Source: Granulicella sp. S156
GTDB lineage: Bacteria; Acidobacteriota; Terriglobia; Terriglobales; Acidobacteriaceae
Length of the DNA stretch: 60,923 bases
Assembly: GCF_009766105.1 (NCBI RefSeq)
Contig: NZ_LMUH01000005.1
Coordinates: 211,203 to 272,125, forward strand
Direction: 5' to 3'
In this document: in pieces, positions 1-7,989 of the stretch
Layout: each line of letters begins with the position of its first letter
How positions within the stretch are numbered: position 1 is the stretch's first letter
Program-made: the position numbers and the translations under genes
Notes under the pieces: model-generated
Seen by the model: the letters and a program-made list of their open reading frames with translations, nothing else
Database searches by the model: none
Told to the model about the DNA's origin: nothing

Positions 1-956
1 TCGAATACTTCCAGGTCGGCAACGAGCCTGATGGCTTCCCCAGCCGCTTCCGCGACAAGACCAAGTGGTCCGCCGACGCCTATTTCGACGAGTGGCTCGC
101 CGCCGCCAACGCCATCCGCGCCCGCGTCCCCTCCGCGCGTTTCGGCCTGCCCGACGTCGCCGGTAATCCGCAGTGGCCTACTACCGTCTCCACCCGCCTC
201 GCCGCTTTGCACGACCACCCCGAGATCGCCGCCATCTCCCACCACTACTACTTCACCGGCCCACCGTCGAACCCCAAGGCCAACCTCGACGACCTGCTCA
301 AGTCCAATCCCAAGGTGCAGACCGTCGCCGAAACCACCCGCGCTGCCGCCGCCAGGATCGGCACAAAATACCGCATGACCGAGGGCAATAGCTGCTACCG
401 CGGCGGCCGCCCCGGCATGTCGGACGTCTTCGGCGCCTCACTCTGGTCGGCGGATTACCTGCTCACCCTCGCCTCCCTCGGCTACGCCGGCGCCAATCTG
501 CATGGCGGCAGCGGCAAGGCCGTAGCGGACTCCCTGGGCGGCACGCTCCCCGGCGAGCTCCTCATGCCCGACCCCAAGGCCCCGCACCCACGCCCCTTCT
601 ACACGCCCATCGCCGAGATCGAGGGCCGCTACGTCGCCGAGCCTGTCTTCTACGGCATGAAGTTCGCCGGACACTTTGCCGGCGCAACCATCATCCCGAT
701 CGACTTCAACCCCGGCGAAGTGAACGCCACAGCCTTCGCGGCCAAGCTCCCCACCGGCCAGACCGTCATCGCGATCATCAACAAGGACAAGGCGAAGGAA
801 CTCCGCGTCGATCTCTCTGGCTACAGCCTGGCTTTCACGCTAAGCGCGCCGTCGCTATCTTCCACCAAGGTCGAACTCACCGAACCCGCAAAGTTCCGCG
901 AAGCCTCCATCGTCGCCCCAGCCAGCGCCGTGCTGCTCTACAACACACAAGGCTAA
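1..956 (+). CDS. GH79 beta-glucuronidase-like glycoside hydrolase, C-terminal part (5' truncated by window edge)
   Basis: The reading frame is open from base 3 and the start lies outside the window. The visible ~317 residues include VGNEPD near the N-terminal edge (Glu codon at 24-26, the usual acid/base of clan GH-A enzymes) and MTEGNSCYRGG (Glu codon at 381-383, expected nucleophile). Both match the GH79 layout known from Acidobacterium capsulatum glucuronidase. A C-terminal beta-sandwich-like region follows and ends LLYNTQG. The likely role is removal of glucuronic acid from glycans, probably secreted, but the signal peptide is not in view. The family call rests on motif recognition; another GH-A retaining family is possible. 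Downstream sequence is repeats, so it is the last gene of its unit. Confidence 0.8.
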   Translation, partial: EYFQVGNEPDGFPSRFRDKTKWSADAYFDEWLAAANAIRARVPSARFGLPDVAGNPQWPTTVSTRLAALHDHPEIAAISHHYYFTGPPSNPKANLDDLLKSNPKVQTVAETTRAAAARIGTKYRMTEGNSCYRGGRPGMSDVFGASLWSADYLLTLASLGYAGANLHGGSGKAVADSLGGTLPGELLMPDPKAPHPRPFYTPIAEIEGRYVAEPVFYGMKFAGHFAGATIIPIDFNPGEVNATAFAAKLPTGQTVIAIINKDKAKELRVDLSGYSLAFTLSAPSLSSTKVELTEPAKFREASIVAPASAVLLYNTQG

Positions 957-977
957 GTTCTATACCTGACCTGTGCC

Positions 978-1029
978 GTTGTTTGTATTTCGTCGTCATC
1001 CTGAAGCGTAGCTGAAGGATCCCCGCATT
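978..1029 (+). repeat. Dispersed repeat family B, copy 1
   Basis: This ~50-bp stretch contains GTCATCCTGAAGCGTAGC and ends CCCCGCATT. It reappears almost unchanged at 41958-42010 in the same orientation. No coding frame is supported. It sits directly before family A copy 1. Confidence 0.8.
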
Positions 1030-1082
1030 CGTATTACCGCGAATGCGGGGGGTGTCTAGGGTGCCTCTGGCACGTGTTACCA

Positions 1083-1237
1083 CAACCTTGTCATCTCGAC
1101 CGAAGCATTGCGCTTTTTGCAATGCGAAGTGGAGAGACCTGCAGCTTGCCTGCGCTGGCACCACTGCTCGCGCTAGCAGCCTGCAGGTCTCTCCACTACG
1201 GCGCAAAAGCGCGCCTTCGGTCGAGATGACAAGGTTG
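1083..1237. repeat. Dispersed palindromic repeat family A, full-length copy
   Basis: This 155-bp imperfect palindrome begins CAACCTTGTCATCTCGACCG and ends with the reverse complement (CGGTCGAGATGACAAGGTTG). Inner inverted repeats are built on GTGGAGAGACCTGCAG and CTGCAGGTCTCTCCAC. The whole unit can fold into a long hairpin with side arms. Related copies lie at 2624-2741 (inside glmS), 12960-12997, 15308-15413, 40473-40626 and 53880-53985. There is no transposase in the unit, so it resembles a REP/MITE-like non-autonomous element. Confidence 0.85.
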
Positions 1238-1270
1238 AGTTAGCACATGCAATACCGCCGAAAACAACCC

Positions 1271-1954
1271 CTACTTCAACTCCACTCGCAAAATCTCCAC
1301 CCGCTTCGTCCCCGCCTGCACGCCCAGCTTCGCCGCATCCCAACCCTCCCCCGCATGCGCCGTCTTCCCCGCGCACAGCGCCCCATCGACACGCACCGCC
1401 AGCCACACCACGCGCGCCGCGTGCGACTCCAACAACGCACTCTTCCCCGGCTGCACGCCCACGCGCACGATACGCAGATGCGCGTCGTCAAACTCCACCT
1501 TCTCCGGCTGCGCTGCTTTCCAGAAGTCCTCTCCCGCCGCCGCCATGCGAGCATGCATCGAATTGATATACAACGGCAGTGTCTTGAACTCGACACGCAG
1601 AAAATCACTCGACGTCTTGCTCAGGCTCTCCACGCGATGCGTCTCCATGCGCCCAGGGCTCAACCGCAGCTGTCCGGTCTGCACCGGCTTACGCACGAGC
1701 GAGAAGTTGTCGTCGCCGGTATGCACAAACCGCACCGGCCCCGCGTCGGAGAGATACACATACAGCGTAGGAGTCCTGGGGTGATCATGCTGCGGCACAT
1801 GTTCTCCCGCGCCATAGTGGACATGCACTACTCGCACCGAAGGATCCTCAAACTCCACCCAGTAGTTATGCGGCAGCGTCTTCAGAGGATCCTGCGCCCA
1901 CCCACAGCCCGCCACCCCCACTACCGCCAACAGTATTGCTACGACTCTCCACAT
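1271..1954 (-). CDS. Secreted cupin-like lipoprotein
   Basis: This 227-residue protein has an N-terminal hydrophobic segment (MWRVVAILLAVVGVAGCGW) whose AGC resembles a lipobox, so a lipid-anchored periplasmic protein is likely. Residues ~40-65 read VHYGAGEHVPQHDHPRTPTL, a His-rich strand-turn pattern typical of cupin barrels (HxH metal ligands), and a second barrel-like segment occupies the C-terminal half. No catalytic function can be named. It is convergent with the GH79 gene across repeats and divergent from glmS. The long plus-strand frame over the same bases lacks any recognisable domain and is treated as a shadow. Confidence 0.7.
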   Translation of the reverse strand: MWRVVAILLAVVGVAGCGWAQDPLKTLPHNYWVEFEDPSVRVVHVHYGAGEHVPQHDHPRTPTLYVYLSDAGPVRFVHTGDDNFSLVRKPVQTGQLRLSPGRMETHRVESLSKTSSDFLRVEFKTLPLYINSMHARMAAAGEDFWKAAQPEKVEFDDAHLRIVRVGVQPGKSALLESHAARVVWLAVRVDGALCAGKTAHAGEGWDAAKLGVQAGTKRVEILRVELK

Positions 1955-2130
1955 CTCATCCTCCAGACACGCTCATCCTCTCCTTCAAACTTTCCCAAAT
2001 CAAGTAGCACCCCGGATGCTCACGACTGGAAAAGAGCACTCGCCACTGTCTTACTCAAAACTCAAAACTGAAAGAACGCGCTCTTCCTCGTAGCTGACAC
2101 CCTCATAGCTAGTAGCTGAACAGACCCTCT

Positions 2131-2160
2131 GTTTCCTACTTCCTGTTTCCTGTTTGCTGT
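2131..2160 (+). repeat. Short TTCCTGT-type tandem repeat upstream of glmS
   Basis: Degenerate copies of a heptamer (TTTCCTACTTCCTGTTTCC and neighbours) lie 25-55 bp before the glmS start. The same heptamer forms an exact tandem array at the right edge of the window (60894-60923). It may be a dispersed simple repeat; no function is visible. Confidence 0.55.
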
Positions 2161-2184
2161 TCTTCACCATCTACACTGCTAACT

Positions 2185-4236
2185 ATGTGTGGAATCGTCG
2201 GATACATTGGCCCCAAACCCTGCGTCCCTGTCATCATGGAGGGCCTGGCCCGCCTCGAATACCGCGGCTATGACTCCGCCGGCATCGCCGTCGCTGGAGG
2301 CGGCCACCCCCTGCAACTCCGCCGCGCTCCCGGCAAGCTCCGCAACCTCGACGCGATTCTCCGCGAAGATCCTGTGCAGGGAACCTACGGTATCGGCCAC
2401 ACCCGCTGGGCCACGCACGGCCGCCCCACAGAAGAGAACGCCCACCCTCACCGCGACGGCACCGGCACACTGGTCGTGGTGCACAACGGCATCGTCGAAA
2501 ACTACCTGCAACTCAAGAACGCCCTCATCGCCAAGGGCCACAAGTTCGCCAGCGAAACCGACACCGAGATCATCGCCCACGTCATCCAGGACGAACTCGA
2601 ACTGGCCGAACTCACCAAAACTCTGTCATCTCGACCGGAGCGCAGCGCAGTGGAGAGACCCCTAGACGCAGAGCGCGATGCCAATATTGATGCCACGCTC
2701 AGCATCAAGAGACCCCTGCATTTCGCGGGTGCCAGCACCACCACCGGCGCTGAGGATTCCAACTCCGCCCAAACCGTCTTAACCGCCCCACCCTCTCTCC
2801 CCCTCGAAGAAGCAGTAAGACGCGCCGTCAAGCGCCTCACCGGAGCCTTCGCGATCGGCGTGCTCTCCGCGCACGAGCCCGACAAGCTCGTCGCCGCGCG
2901 CATGGGCCCACCCGCAGTGCTGGGCATCGGAGAAGGCGAATACTTCCTCGCCTCCGACGTCCCCGGCATCCTCCACCACACCCGCACCATCTACTTCCTG
3001 CAGGACGGCGAAGTCGCCACCCTCACCCCCCTGGGCATTGAGCTCACCGACTTCGCAGGCGCGCCCAAGACTCTCACGCCACAGCGCATCACCTGGGACC
3101 CCATCCAGGCCGAAAAGGCCGGCTACAAGCACTTCATGCTCAAGGAGATCAACGAGCAGCCTCGCGCCGTCCGCGACACCACCCTGGGCCGCGTCTCGCT
3201 CGATACCGGTAAGGTCTTTCTCCCGGACATGCAGATCACCCCCGAGGAGTTCCGCGCCGCTACAGGAATTACCATCGCCGCCTGCGGCACCAGCTGGCAC
3301 GCCGGCCTCGCGGGCAAGTTCATGATCGAGCGCCTGGCGCGTCTCCCCGTGGACGTCGACTACGCCAGCGAGTACCGCTACCGCGACCCCATCCCCTCGC
3401 CCACCGACATCGGCCTGCTCATCACGCAATCCGGCGAGACAGCCGACACTATCGCGGCGCAGCACGAACTCATCGCCAAAGGCTCCAAGACGCTGGCCAT
3501 CTGCAACGTGGTCGGCGCAGCCGTCACGCGCTTGGCCCAGGGCACAATTACCACCAACGCCGGCCCGGAGATCGGCGTCGCCAGCACCAAGGCCTTCACG
3601 GCCCAGCTCACGGCGCTCTTCACCTTCGCACTCTACCTCGCCCAAACCCGCGGGACGATTACGGACGCCGCCTCACTGCATCTGGTCACCGAACTCTCCC
3701 GCGTTCCTGGCAAGCTCGAAGAGATCCTCCGCACGGTCGACGCCCAGTGCTGCGAACTGGCCAAGTCCTTCTCCACGGCGCGCGACTTCCTCTTCCTCGG
3801 CCGCGGCATCCACTACCCGATAGCGCTCGAAGGTGCACTGAAGCTGAAGGAGATCAGCTACATCCACGCCGAAGGCTACCCCGCCGGCGAGATGAAGCAC
3901 GGTCCCAACGCTCTGATCGACGAAACCCTCCCGGTAGTCTGCATCGCGACCAAAGACCCAAGTGATCCCAGCTCAGTCCTGAAGTACGAAAAGACCCTCA
4001 GCAACATCCAGGAAGTAACAGCCCGCAGCGGCCGCGTGATCGCCATTGCGATCGAAGGCGACGAGCACATCGCCCAACTGGTAGAGCACGTCATCCAGAT
4101 CCCGCAGAGCCACGAGCTGCTGCTGCCGATCTTGGAAGTCGTGCCCCTGCAATTGCTGGCGTACCACATCGCTGTGCGCAGAGGCTGCGATGTGGATCAG
4201 CCGAGGAATTTGGCGAAGAGTGTGACGGTTGAATAG
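2185..4236 (+). CDS. glmS: Glutamine--fructose-6-phosphate aminotransferase (isomerizing) with internal insertion
   Basis: GlmS makes glucosamine-6-phosphate from fructose-6-phosphate and glutamine, the first step to UDP-GlcNAc for peptidoglycan. The protein starts MCGIVGYIG, giving the N-terminal nucleophile Cys2 of the glutaminase domain. Two SIS sugar-isomerase domains follow, with [10 protein letters not shown] and TQSGETADT in the first and [18 protein letters not shown] plus [13 protein letters not shown] in the second. The C-terminus [15 protein letters not shown] is the near-universal one. At 683 residues it is longer than the usual ~610. The excess is residues ~147-203, starting [13 protein letters not shown], in the glutaminase domain between [11 protein letters not shown] and [14 protein letters not shown]. 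That insert is encoded by a family A repeat. The frame is intact, so the protein is probably functional. Confidence 0.96.
   Translation: MCGIVGYIGPKPCVPVIMEGLARLEYRGYDSAGIAVAGGGHPLQLRRAPGKLRNLDAILREDPVQGTYGIGHTRWATHGRPTEENAHPHRDGTGTLVVVHNGIVENYLQLKNALIAKGHKFASETDTEIIAHVIQDELELAELTKTLSSRPERSAVERPLDAERDANIDATLSIKRPLHFAGASTTTGAEDSNSAQTVLTAPPSLPLEEAVRRAVKRLTGAFAIGVLSAHEPDKLVAARMGPPAVLGIGEGEYFLASDVPGILHHTRTIYFLQDGEVATLTPLGIELTDFAGAPKTLTPQRITWDPIQAEKAGYKHFMLKEINEQPRAVRDTTLGRVSLDTGKVFLPDMQITPEEFRAATGITIAACGTSWHAGLAGKFMIERLARLPVDVDYASEYRYRDPIPSPTDIGLLITQSGETADTIAAQHELIAKGSKTLAICNVVGAAVTRLAQGTITTNAGPEIGVASTKAFTAQLTALFTFALYLAQTRGTITDAASLHLVTELSRVPGKLEEILRTVDAQCCELAKSFSTARDFLFLGRGIHYPIALEGALKLKEISYIHAEGYPAGEMKHGPNALIDETLPVVCIATKDPSDPSSVLKYEKTLSNIQEVTARSGRVIAIAIEGDEHIAQLVEHVIQIPQSHELLLPILEVVPLQLLAYHIAVRRGCDVDQPRNLAKSVTVE
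2624..2741 (+). repeat. Family A repeat inserted in frame inside glmS
   Basis: The segment opens TGTCATCTCGACCGGAGCGC, continues with GTGGAGAGACC, and contains GCAGAGCGCGATGCCAA and ATCAAGAGACCCCTGCA. The first two blocks match the family A copies at 1083 and 40473. The GCAGAGCGCGATGC block also matches the copies at 40473 and (reverse-complemented) 53880. It is translated as part of GlmS without a stop. Confidence 0.8.
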
Positions 4237-4241
4237 TCGAT

Positions 4242-4264
4242 TTCGCGTGATTTTTTTACGCGAA
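4242..4264 (+). terminator. Possible glmS terminator hairpin
   Basis: TTCGCGT and ACGCGAA form a 7-bp stem around a T-rich loop, 5 bp after the glmS stop codon. The T run is in the loop rather than after the stem, so termination is uncertain. It also marks the left edge of the A+T-rich defence module. Confidence 0.4.
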
Positions 4265-4290
4265 CTGCTGGATTGATATAGATTTTATCT

Positions 4291-5565
4291 ATGATTCTCT
4301 CGTTTGCTGTCGAGAACTATCGCTCAATACTCAAAAGGCAGGAGTTAACCTTTCTCGCATCGCGTTATGGGGCATTCTCCGATAGCTTAGGCCATCACCC
4401 TGGGGTGAAGAATGGGGTTTTGCCTGTCATTGCTCTTTTCGGTGCAAATGCGGCTGGTAAGACGTCGATGCTGAAGGCTTTTGCCTTCTTCTCTGGCGCG
4501 GTTCGCAATTCTCATGCGGCACTGCGGGATACCAAGATTCAGATACGTCCTCACTTCTTTCGCACCTCAGAGCCGACGATGATGGAGTGCGAGTTCATAC
4601 TTGACCGGGCTATATACAAAATTGGTTTTCGGATTGACGCCGATCGTGTGATCGAAGAGTGGCTCTATTTGGGGCGGCGTCTTTTATATCGACGTCACGG
4701 CCAAAATTTCCAAATCGGAACAGCATTCAAAGGGGGGAAAGCTCTCGTAGGTTTTACCCGACCAAATGCGCTCTTTATCTCAAGCGGAGCCGCGAATAAC
4801 AACCAGCTGTTGGGGAAATTGCAAAATGCTATCGATTCATGGACGGTGGTAAGCGACGACAACCCATTCCAAAATGCAGTAGCCTCAGTATTCATGGATC
4901 ACGAATATAACCGACGTTTCTTTCTCCAAGCGTTGAGAGTTATAGATCCTCTTGTAAGTGATATTCGACATAGCGAAGAAGCAGGTAAATTACCTTTCGA
5001 ATTGCCACCAGACATGCAGGATTCGTTCGGCGAAATATTGCGAGGATCAAATCGTTTCAACAAAATTAAAGTAACCCATCAATCGCTAGATGGGAACAAT
5101 GCGGCGGAACTCACGTTAGATGAAGAATCGGCCGGAACAAAGAATTATTTGGGCCTGTTGGGCTTAATTATGTTCACCCTTGAGTCAGGCACTTGCCTCT
5201 TCCTAGACGAGATGGATGCAAGTCTTCATACGGGCCTATTGAAATCGATAATTATGCTCTTTCAATCTCCCAAGACGAATCCGCGGCATGCGCAGTTATT
5301 CTTTACGACACATGACACGGCATTATTAGATTCTAAGGTGCTTCGCCCCGACGAAATCTGGTTTGCAGATAAGGATCCTGAATTTGGCACGAAGATTTAT
5401 TCACTTGCAGACTTTGAAGGGATGAGATCTAGCATGAAAAGTCAGCGGGATTATTTAGAAGGTCGGTTTGGCGCTATTCCGTTTATGGAGGATCATCTGC
5501 AGGTTGTAGCGGAGGCTTTGGCTGGAGAAAGAGCGTACGAACAACATAAAGAAGAGACGAAATAA
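4291..5565 (+). CDS. AAA/ABC-type ATPase, RloA (AbiLi-like) phage-defence component
   Basis: This 424-residue protein is of the AAA_15/AAA_21 OLD-like class. It starts MILSFAVENYRSI, the typical first beta strand. A Walker A, GANAAGKTS, lies at ~50-58. A signature-like DEESAGTKN is at ~285, Walker B CLFLDEMDAS at ~308, and a switch His in FFTTHDTALLD at ~342. ATPases of this type pair with RloB-like effectors; the arrangement equals RloA/RloB and the AbiL abortive-infection system. The next gene starts 2 bp after the stop, so the two are co-transcribed. Base composition is far more A+T-rich than glmS, pointing to transfer. A TATAGA box at 4277-4282 and the lack of an obvious ribosome site suggest a very short leader. 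Function in this host is inferred. Confidence 0.85.
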   Translation: MILSFAVENYRSILKRQELTFLASRYGAFSDSLGHHPGVKNGVLPVIALFGANAAGKTSMLKAFAFFSGAVRNSHAALRDTKIQIRPHFFRTSEPTMMECEFILDRAIYKIGFRIDADRVIEEWLYLGRRLLYRRHGQNFQIGTAFKGGKALVGFTRPNALFISSGAANNNQLLGKLQNAIDSWTVVSDDNPFQNAVASVFMDHEYNRRFFLQALRVIDPLVSDIRHSEEAGKLPFELPPDMQDSFGEILRGSNRFNKIKVTHQSLDGNNAAELTLDEESAGTKNYLGLLGLIMFTLESGTCLFLDEMDASLHTGLLKSIIMLFQSPKTNPRHAQLFFTTHDTALLDSKVLRPDEIWFADKDPEFGTKIYSLADFEGMRSSMKSQRDYLEGRFGAIPFMEDHLQVVAEALAGERAYEQHKEETK

Positions 5566-5567
5566 CC

Positions 5568-6161
5568 ATGCGAGAACGCCAGCGTCCAAGATTGAAACCA
5601 ATTCCGCGTCTGCTCGTAGTTTGCGAAGGGAAGTTGACCGAAAAGATTTACCTTGAGGGTGCTAGAAGAGATAGGAAAATTGCGCAAGAACTCATGCACG
5701 TCAGAGGGGGTGGACTCTCACCACTTGATGTCGTGAATTTAGCGATTTTGTTGCAAGCGAAGAATAAAACGGATGCGGCCTCGGATCCTTATGGTCTCTA
5801 CGATCAAATATGGTGCGTATTCGATAGAGATGACCACCTGAATATACCTCAGGCAAGGCAGAAGGCTGCTGGGCATGGATTTAAAGTCGCATTTAGTAAT
5901 CCTTGCTTTGAATTATTTCTGCTATTGCATTTCGAAGAATGCAATAAGGACCTGCATCGCACGAAAGTTGCGTCGCTCCTTCGGAAGCATCTTGATGGCT
6001 ATAAGAAGGCTTTCAAATACGAAGATATTAAGCAAGGTTATCTACAAGCTCGCACAAGAGCAGCTGTAATTAATGGCAAAAGTAGGATCGTAAATCAGAT
6101 TAACAGTGCGCCGTACACGAACGTCAGCAATCTGGTCGACCAAATCCGTAAACCACTCTAG
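5568..6161 (+). CDS. RloB-like (AbiLii-like) defence effector
   Basis: This 197-residue protein has the RloB family layout. LLVVCEGKLTEKIYLEG near the N-terminus matches the TOPRIM-like first motif (VxCEGxTE). IWCVFDRDDH at ~83-92 is the acidic DxD-type motif, and FSNPCFELFLLLHFEE at ~110-125 is the family's conserved NPxFExWLLLHF motif. These acidic residues suggest a metal-dependent nuclease fold, but activity is unproven. It follows the RloA-type ATPase in the same A+T-rich segment and would act as its effector in an abortive-infection response. The start ATG lies 2 bp after the ATPase stop, consistent with translational coupling. Confidence 0.85.
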   Translation: MRERQRPRLKPIPRLLVVCEGKLTEKIYLEGARRDRKIAQELMHVRGGGLSPLDVVNLAILLQAKNKTDAASDPYGLYDQIWCVFDRDDHLNIPQARQKAAGHGFKVAFSNPCFELFLLLHFEECNKDLHRTKVASLLRKHLDGYKKAFKYEDIKQGYLQARTRAAVINGKSRIVNQINSAPYTNVSNLVDQIRKPL

Positions 6162-6549
6162 TATGCATTCGACTGCACCACATAAGCTAATGGTAGGTGG
6201 CCGACTCATGGTGTCTTAATCTATCCCAAAGTATTGGGTGCCGTATCTGTCGCGTTCTTTGCGATGAGGGGGCATCGCGAAGGCACGATTGCTCTCGCCC
6301 TTCACAATAGTTAGCACGAATCGGAAGGGCGCGGTTTCAATTTCGCCACAAACCCGACGTCGAAGACGCCTACCTCACTGTCGCAAGCAGAAGTGCAGGC
6401 GTAGCAGGAACGGCTGATCTGCTTTCCGTCGCAGCGCCTGCTATTTTTCAGTACAGCCACAGTATCCAAGCATTTTCCCTTTTGTCTTTGGATATCCCAC
6501 CTCCTCTCCGCGTGCTACCCTAACCCCGCATCAACAAGAGGACACCAGC
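6162..6549. other. Intergenic region at right edge of the defence module
   Basis: The 388 bp between rloB and the zinc-ribbon gene hold no convincing coding frame, RNA or repeat. I looked for terminal inverted repeats or a target duplication marking a mobile element that brought the defence pair and saw none. Confidence 0.5.
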
Positions 6550-6987
6550 ATGGCGGGAAGCTTGAATCTTTCCTCGGCAGTTCACGTTCTTCCGTGCCCC
6601 AACTGCGGAGAGACCATCAACACCTCGGTACAGCAGTGTCCGTTCTGCTCCACGCCTATAGATCCAGCGGCTGCGGAAGTCTCCGCCGCTGCCACCAGCA
6701 GGATTAGCCAGGCCTGCAGCGACGCCAGCTACCTGAAGGTCATGGCCTGGTCTCTGCTGACGTTCTTCTGCCTGATGTTTGTTCCGTTCGTGGGTCTGGC
6801 CGGCGCTGTTGGCTTATGGTTTCTCCGGATCGCGATTCCTGTGATGGTCGTCCGCTGGTGGATAAAGTTCGGCTCTATCAAGACCGACGACCCCGACTTC
6901 GCCCGCGCGAAGCGTGCGGCAATCATCGTCGGCATCGTAGGACTGCTGGCCCTCGCCAGTGCGATACCTCTGCATTCTCACCCATAG
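6550..6987 (+). CDS. Zinc-ribbon membrane protein
   Basis: This 145-residue protein has an N-terminal zinc ribbon made by CPNCGETI and CPFCSTPI (CxxC-x14-CxxC, residues ~16-35), a linker, and hydrophobic segments at ~62-80, ~83-100 and ~122-140, so it is probably a small inner-membrane protein with a cytosolic ribbon. The start is preceded by AAGAGGACACC, a reasonable ribosome site. No function can be assigned. It stands alone between the defence module and the peptide cassettes. Confidence 0.75.
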   Translation: MAGSLNLSSAVHVLPCPNCGETINTSVQQCPFCSTPIDPAAAEVSAAATSRISQACSDASYLKVMAWSLLTFFCLMFVPFVGLAGAVGLWFLRIAIPVMVVRWWIKFGSIKTDDPDFARAKRAAIIVGIVGLLALASAIPLHSHP

Positions 6988-7010
6988 CGAAAACCGCCGC
7001 TTAAACAGAC

Positions 7011-7048
7011 ACGGCGATCACCCGCTCAAGAAAGCGGACAATCGCCGT
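7011..7048 (-). terminator. Terminator-like hairpin of peptide cassette 1
   Basis: ACGGCGAT...ATCGCCGT arms with inner CCGCT/AGCGG pairing form a strong GC stem starting 8 bp after the stop codon of the cassette 1 peptide. It is the same hairpin as in cassettes 2, 3 and 5. The T tract is weak (TTTAA a few bases further). Confidence 0.65.
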
Positions 7049-7056
7049 GGTGTGGA

Positions 7057-7146
7057 CTACAGGGCTTGGAGGAAACCAAATAACTCGAGGAGGTCTTGGA
7101 TGAAATTGAGGAAGGGATTGTCAATGACGATCTGCGTGGATTGCAT
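7057..7146 (-). CDS. Small hydrophobic peptide, cassette 1 (29 aa, divergent)
   Basis: The ATG at 7146 opens a 29-codon frame whose peptide starts MQSTQIVIDNPFLN and ends LFGFLQAL. It is hydrophobic with two Asp and one Glu, more amphipathic than the other copies. The AAAGG ribosome site ends 11 nt before the ATG, exactly as in cassettes 2-5. Promoter, operator-like element and hairpin are all in the conserved places. The peptide differs strongly from the MLTI type while the surrounding signals are kept, so it may be a diverged member with another target. Function is unknown; a membrane-acting peptide such as a type I toxin is a possibility. Confidence 0.6.
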   Translation of the reverse strand: MQSTQIVIDNPFLNFIQDLLELFGFLQAL

Positions 7147-7213
7147 GAGTTGATCCGCCTTTCTTTCTGAAAAACACAGAGTCGAGGTGCAAGTACGGAA
7201 ACCGGTAGATGAG

Positions 7214-7295
7214 ACCATACAACTTTGCCTGTACCCACACAACACAATTGTTCGGCAATCTGAGAGTTCTCAGGTGATATTAACGGGGAAGTAAC
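7214..7295 (-). promoter_or_regulatory. Promoter and upstream element of peptide cassette 1
   Basis: On the minus strand, TTGTGT (7242-7237) and TATGGT (7219-7214) are separated by 17 bp, giving an expected start near 7207 and a ~61-nt leader. Further upstream, at 7279-7295, lies a degraded copy of the TTTACTnnnnAGTCAA element centred about 80 bp upstream of the start. Confidence 0.6.
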
Positions 7296-7442
7296 CACTC
7301 CCTCCGTCGAAGGCGAACCGCGTTTGTTGTAGGGAGCAGAGGCCACCGAGCCGGATGCCTCGCCTCTCGCTTCTGCGAGGTGTGCCACCGTGCAAAGCAA
7401 GATCGCTGCTGACTGGAATCGAAAGCCGCCGCTTTAAAGAGA

Positions 7443-7482
7443 CACGGCGATCGCCCGCTCAAGAAAGCGGACAATCGCCGTG
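7443..7482 (-). terminator. Terminator-like hairpin of peptide cassette 2
   Basis: CACGGCGAT and ATCGCCGTG arms with inner CCGCT/AGCGG pairing begin 8 bp after the peptide stop codon. The sequence is nearly identical to that of cassette 1. Confidence 0.65.
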
Positions 7483-7489
7483 TAGTGGA

Positions 7490-7564
7490 CTACGAAATGG
7501 TGATGCTGAGGAGACCAAAGAGGAACGTGAGGATGCTTGCGAGGTTGATAGCAATGGTAAGCAT
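7490..7564 (-). CDS. Small hydrophobic peptide, cassette 2 (24 aa)
   Basis: This 24-residue peptide starts MLTIAINLASILTF and ends GLLSITIS, with no charged residue, and is long enough for one transmembrane helix. It has an ATG start with AAAGG 11 nt upstream. It shares the MLTI(A/V)(I/L)NLA core with cassettes 3, 4 and 5, with many third-base differences, which argues for translation. The gene lies antisense to the intergenic space upstream of the secreted protein at 7990. Its function is unknown; the layout (tiny hydrophobic ORF, structured leader, strong hairpin, several copies) resembles type I toxin families. Confidence 0.7.
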   Translation of the reverse strand: MLTIAINLASILTFLFGLLSITIS

Positions 7565-7635
7565 GAGATGAGTCCGCCTTTCTCTCTGAAAAAACAGAGG
7601 AATCGCACCTGCGTGTACGAAAGCCAGTAGAGAGA

Positions 7636-7716
7636 CCATACATCCTTACCTCCCAACGCACAACACAATTCTTTCGGCAATCCGAGAGTTTAATCCGATA
7701 TTTACTGGAAATTAAA
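7636..7716 (-). promoter_or_regulatory. Promoter and upstream element of peptide cassette 2
   Basis: On the minus strand, TTGTGC (7664-7659), 17 bp, and TATGGT (7641-7636) predict a start near 7629 and a 65-nt leader. The element TTTAATttccAGTAAA (7716-7701) is centred 80 bp upstream. Confidence 0.65.
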
Positions 7717-7989
7717 CGCTTCATCTTCCAAATGCGAACTGCATTTGTTGAAGGCGCAGAGTCCGTCGAGCCGGGTGCCCCGCATCTCGCCTCTGAGAAC
7801 TGGGCCATCGCGCAAAGCGTGCCCGCAACCTTCTCAGCCGGGACTTCTCGCCAGAAGGGCGACGACAGAATAGAATTAAGCTTGCACCTACCGCCCAGGC
7901 CATGTACTCCCCGCCCCGCCGCCAGCGTGCAACCTCGATCGAGAAAACCCGTCTATTTCTATCCAGACACCCTAAGGAAAACCACGATT

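Noticed and set aside
1247..2071. Long plus-strand frame (274 codons) over the cupin-like gene
   Set aside because: Its product is Arg/His/Pro-rich with no domain, as expected from the complement of a G+C-rich gene; the minus-strand frame has a lipoprotein signal and cupin motifs.
4237..6549. Complete Tn7-like transposon around the defence pair
   Set aside because: No tns genes, no repeated TnsB-type sites and no visible target duplication; only the position next to glmS supports such an origin.
7732..7989. N-terminal extension of the secreted protein up to the ATG at 7732
   Set aside because: It begins about 16 bp from cassette 2's conserved upstream element and reads as low-complexity sequence with homology to the duplicated flank of cassette 1; the signal peptide and a ribosome site lie at 7973-7990.
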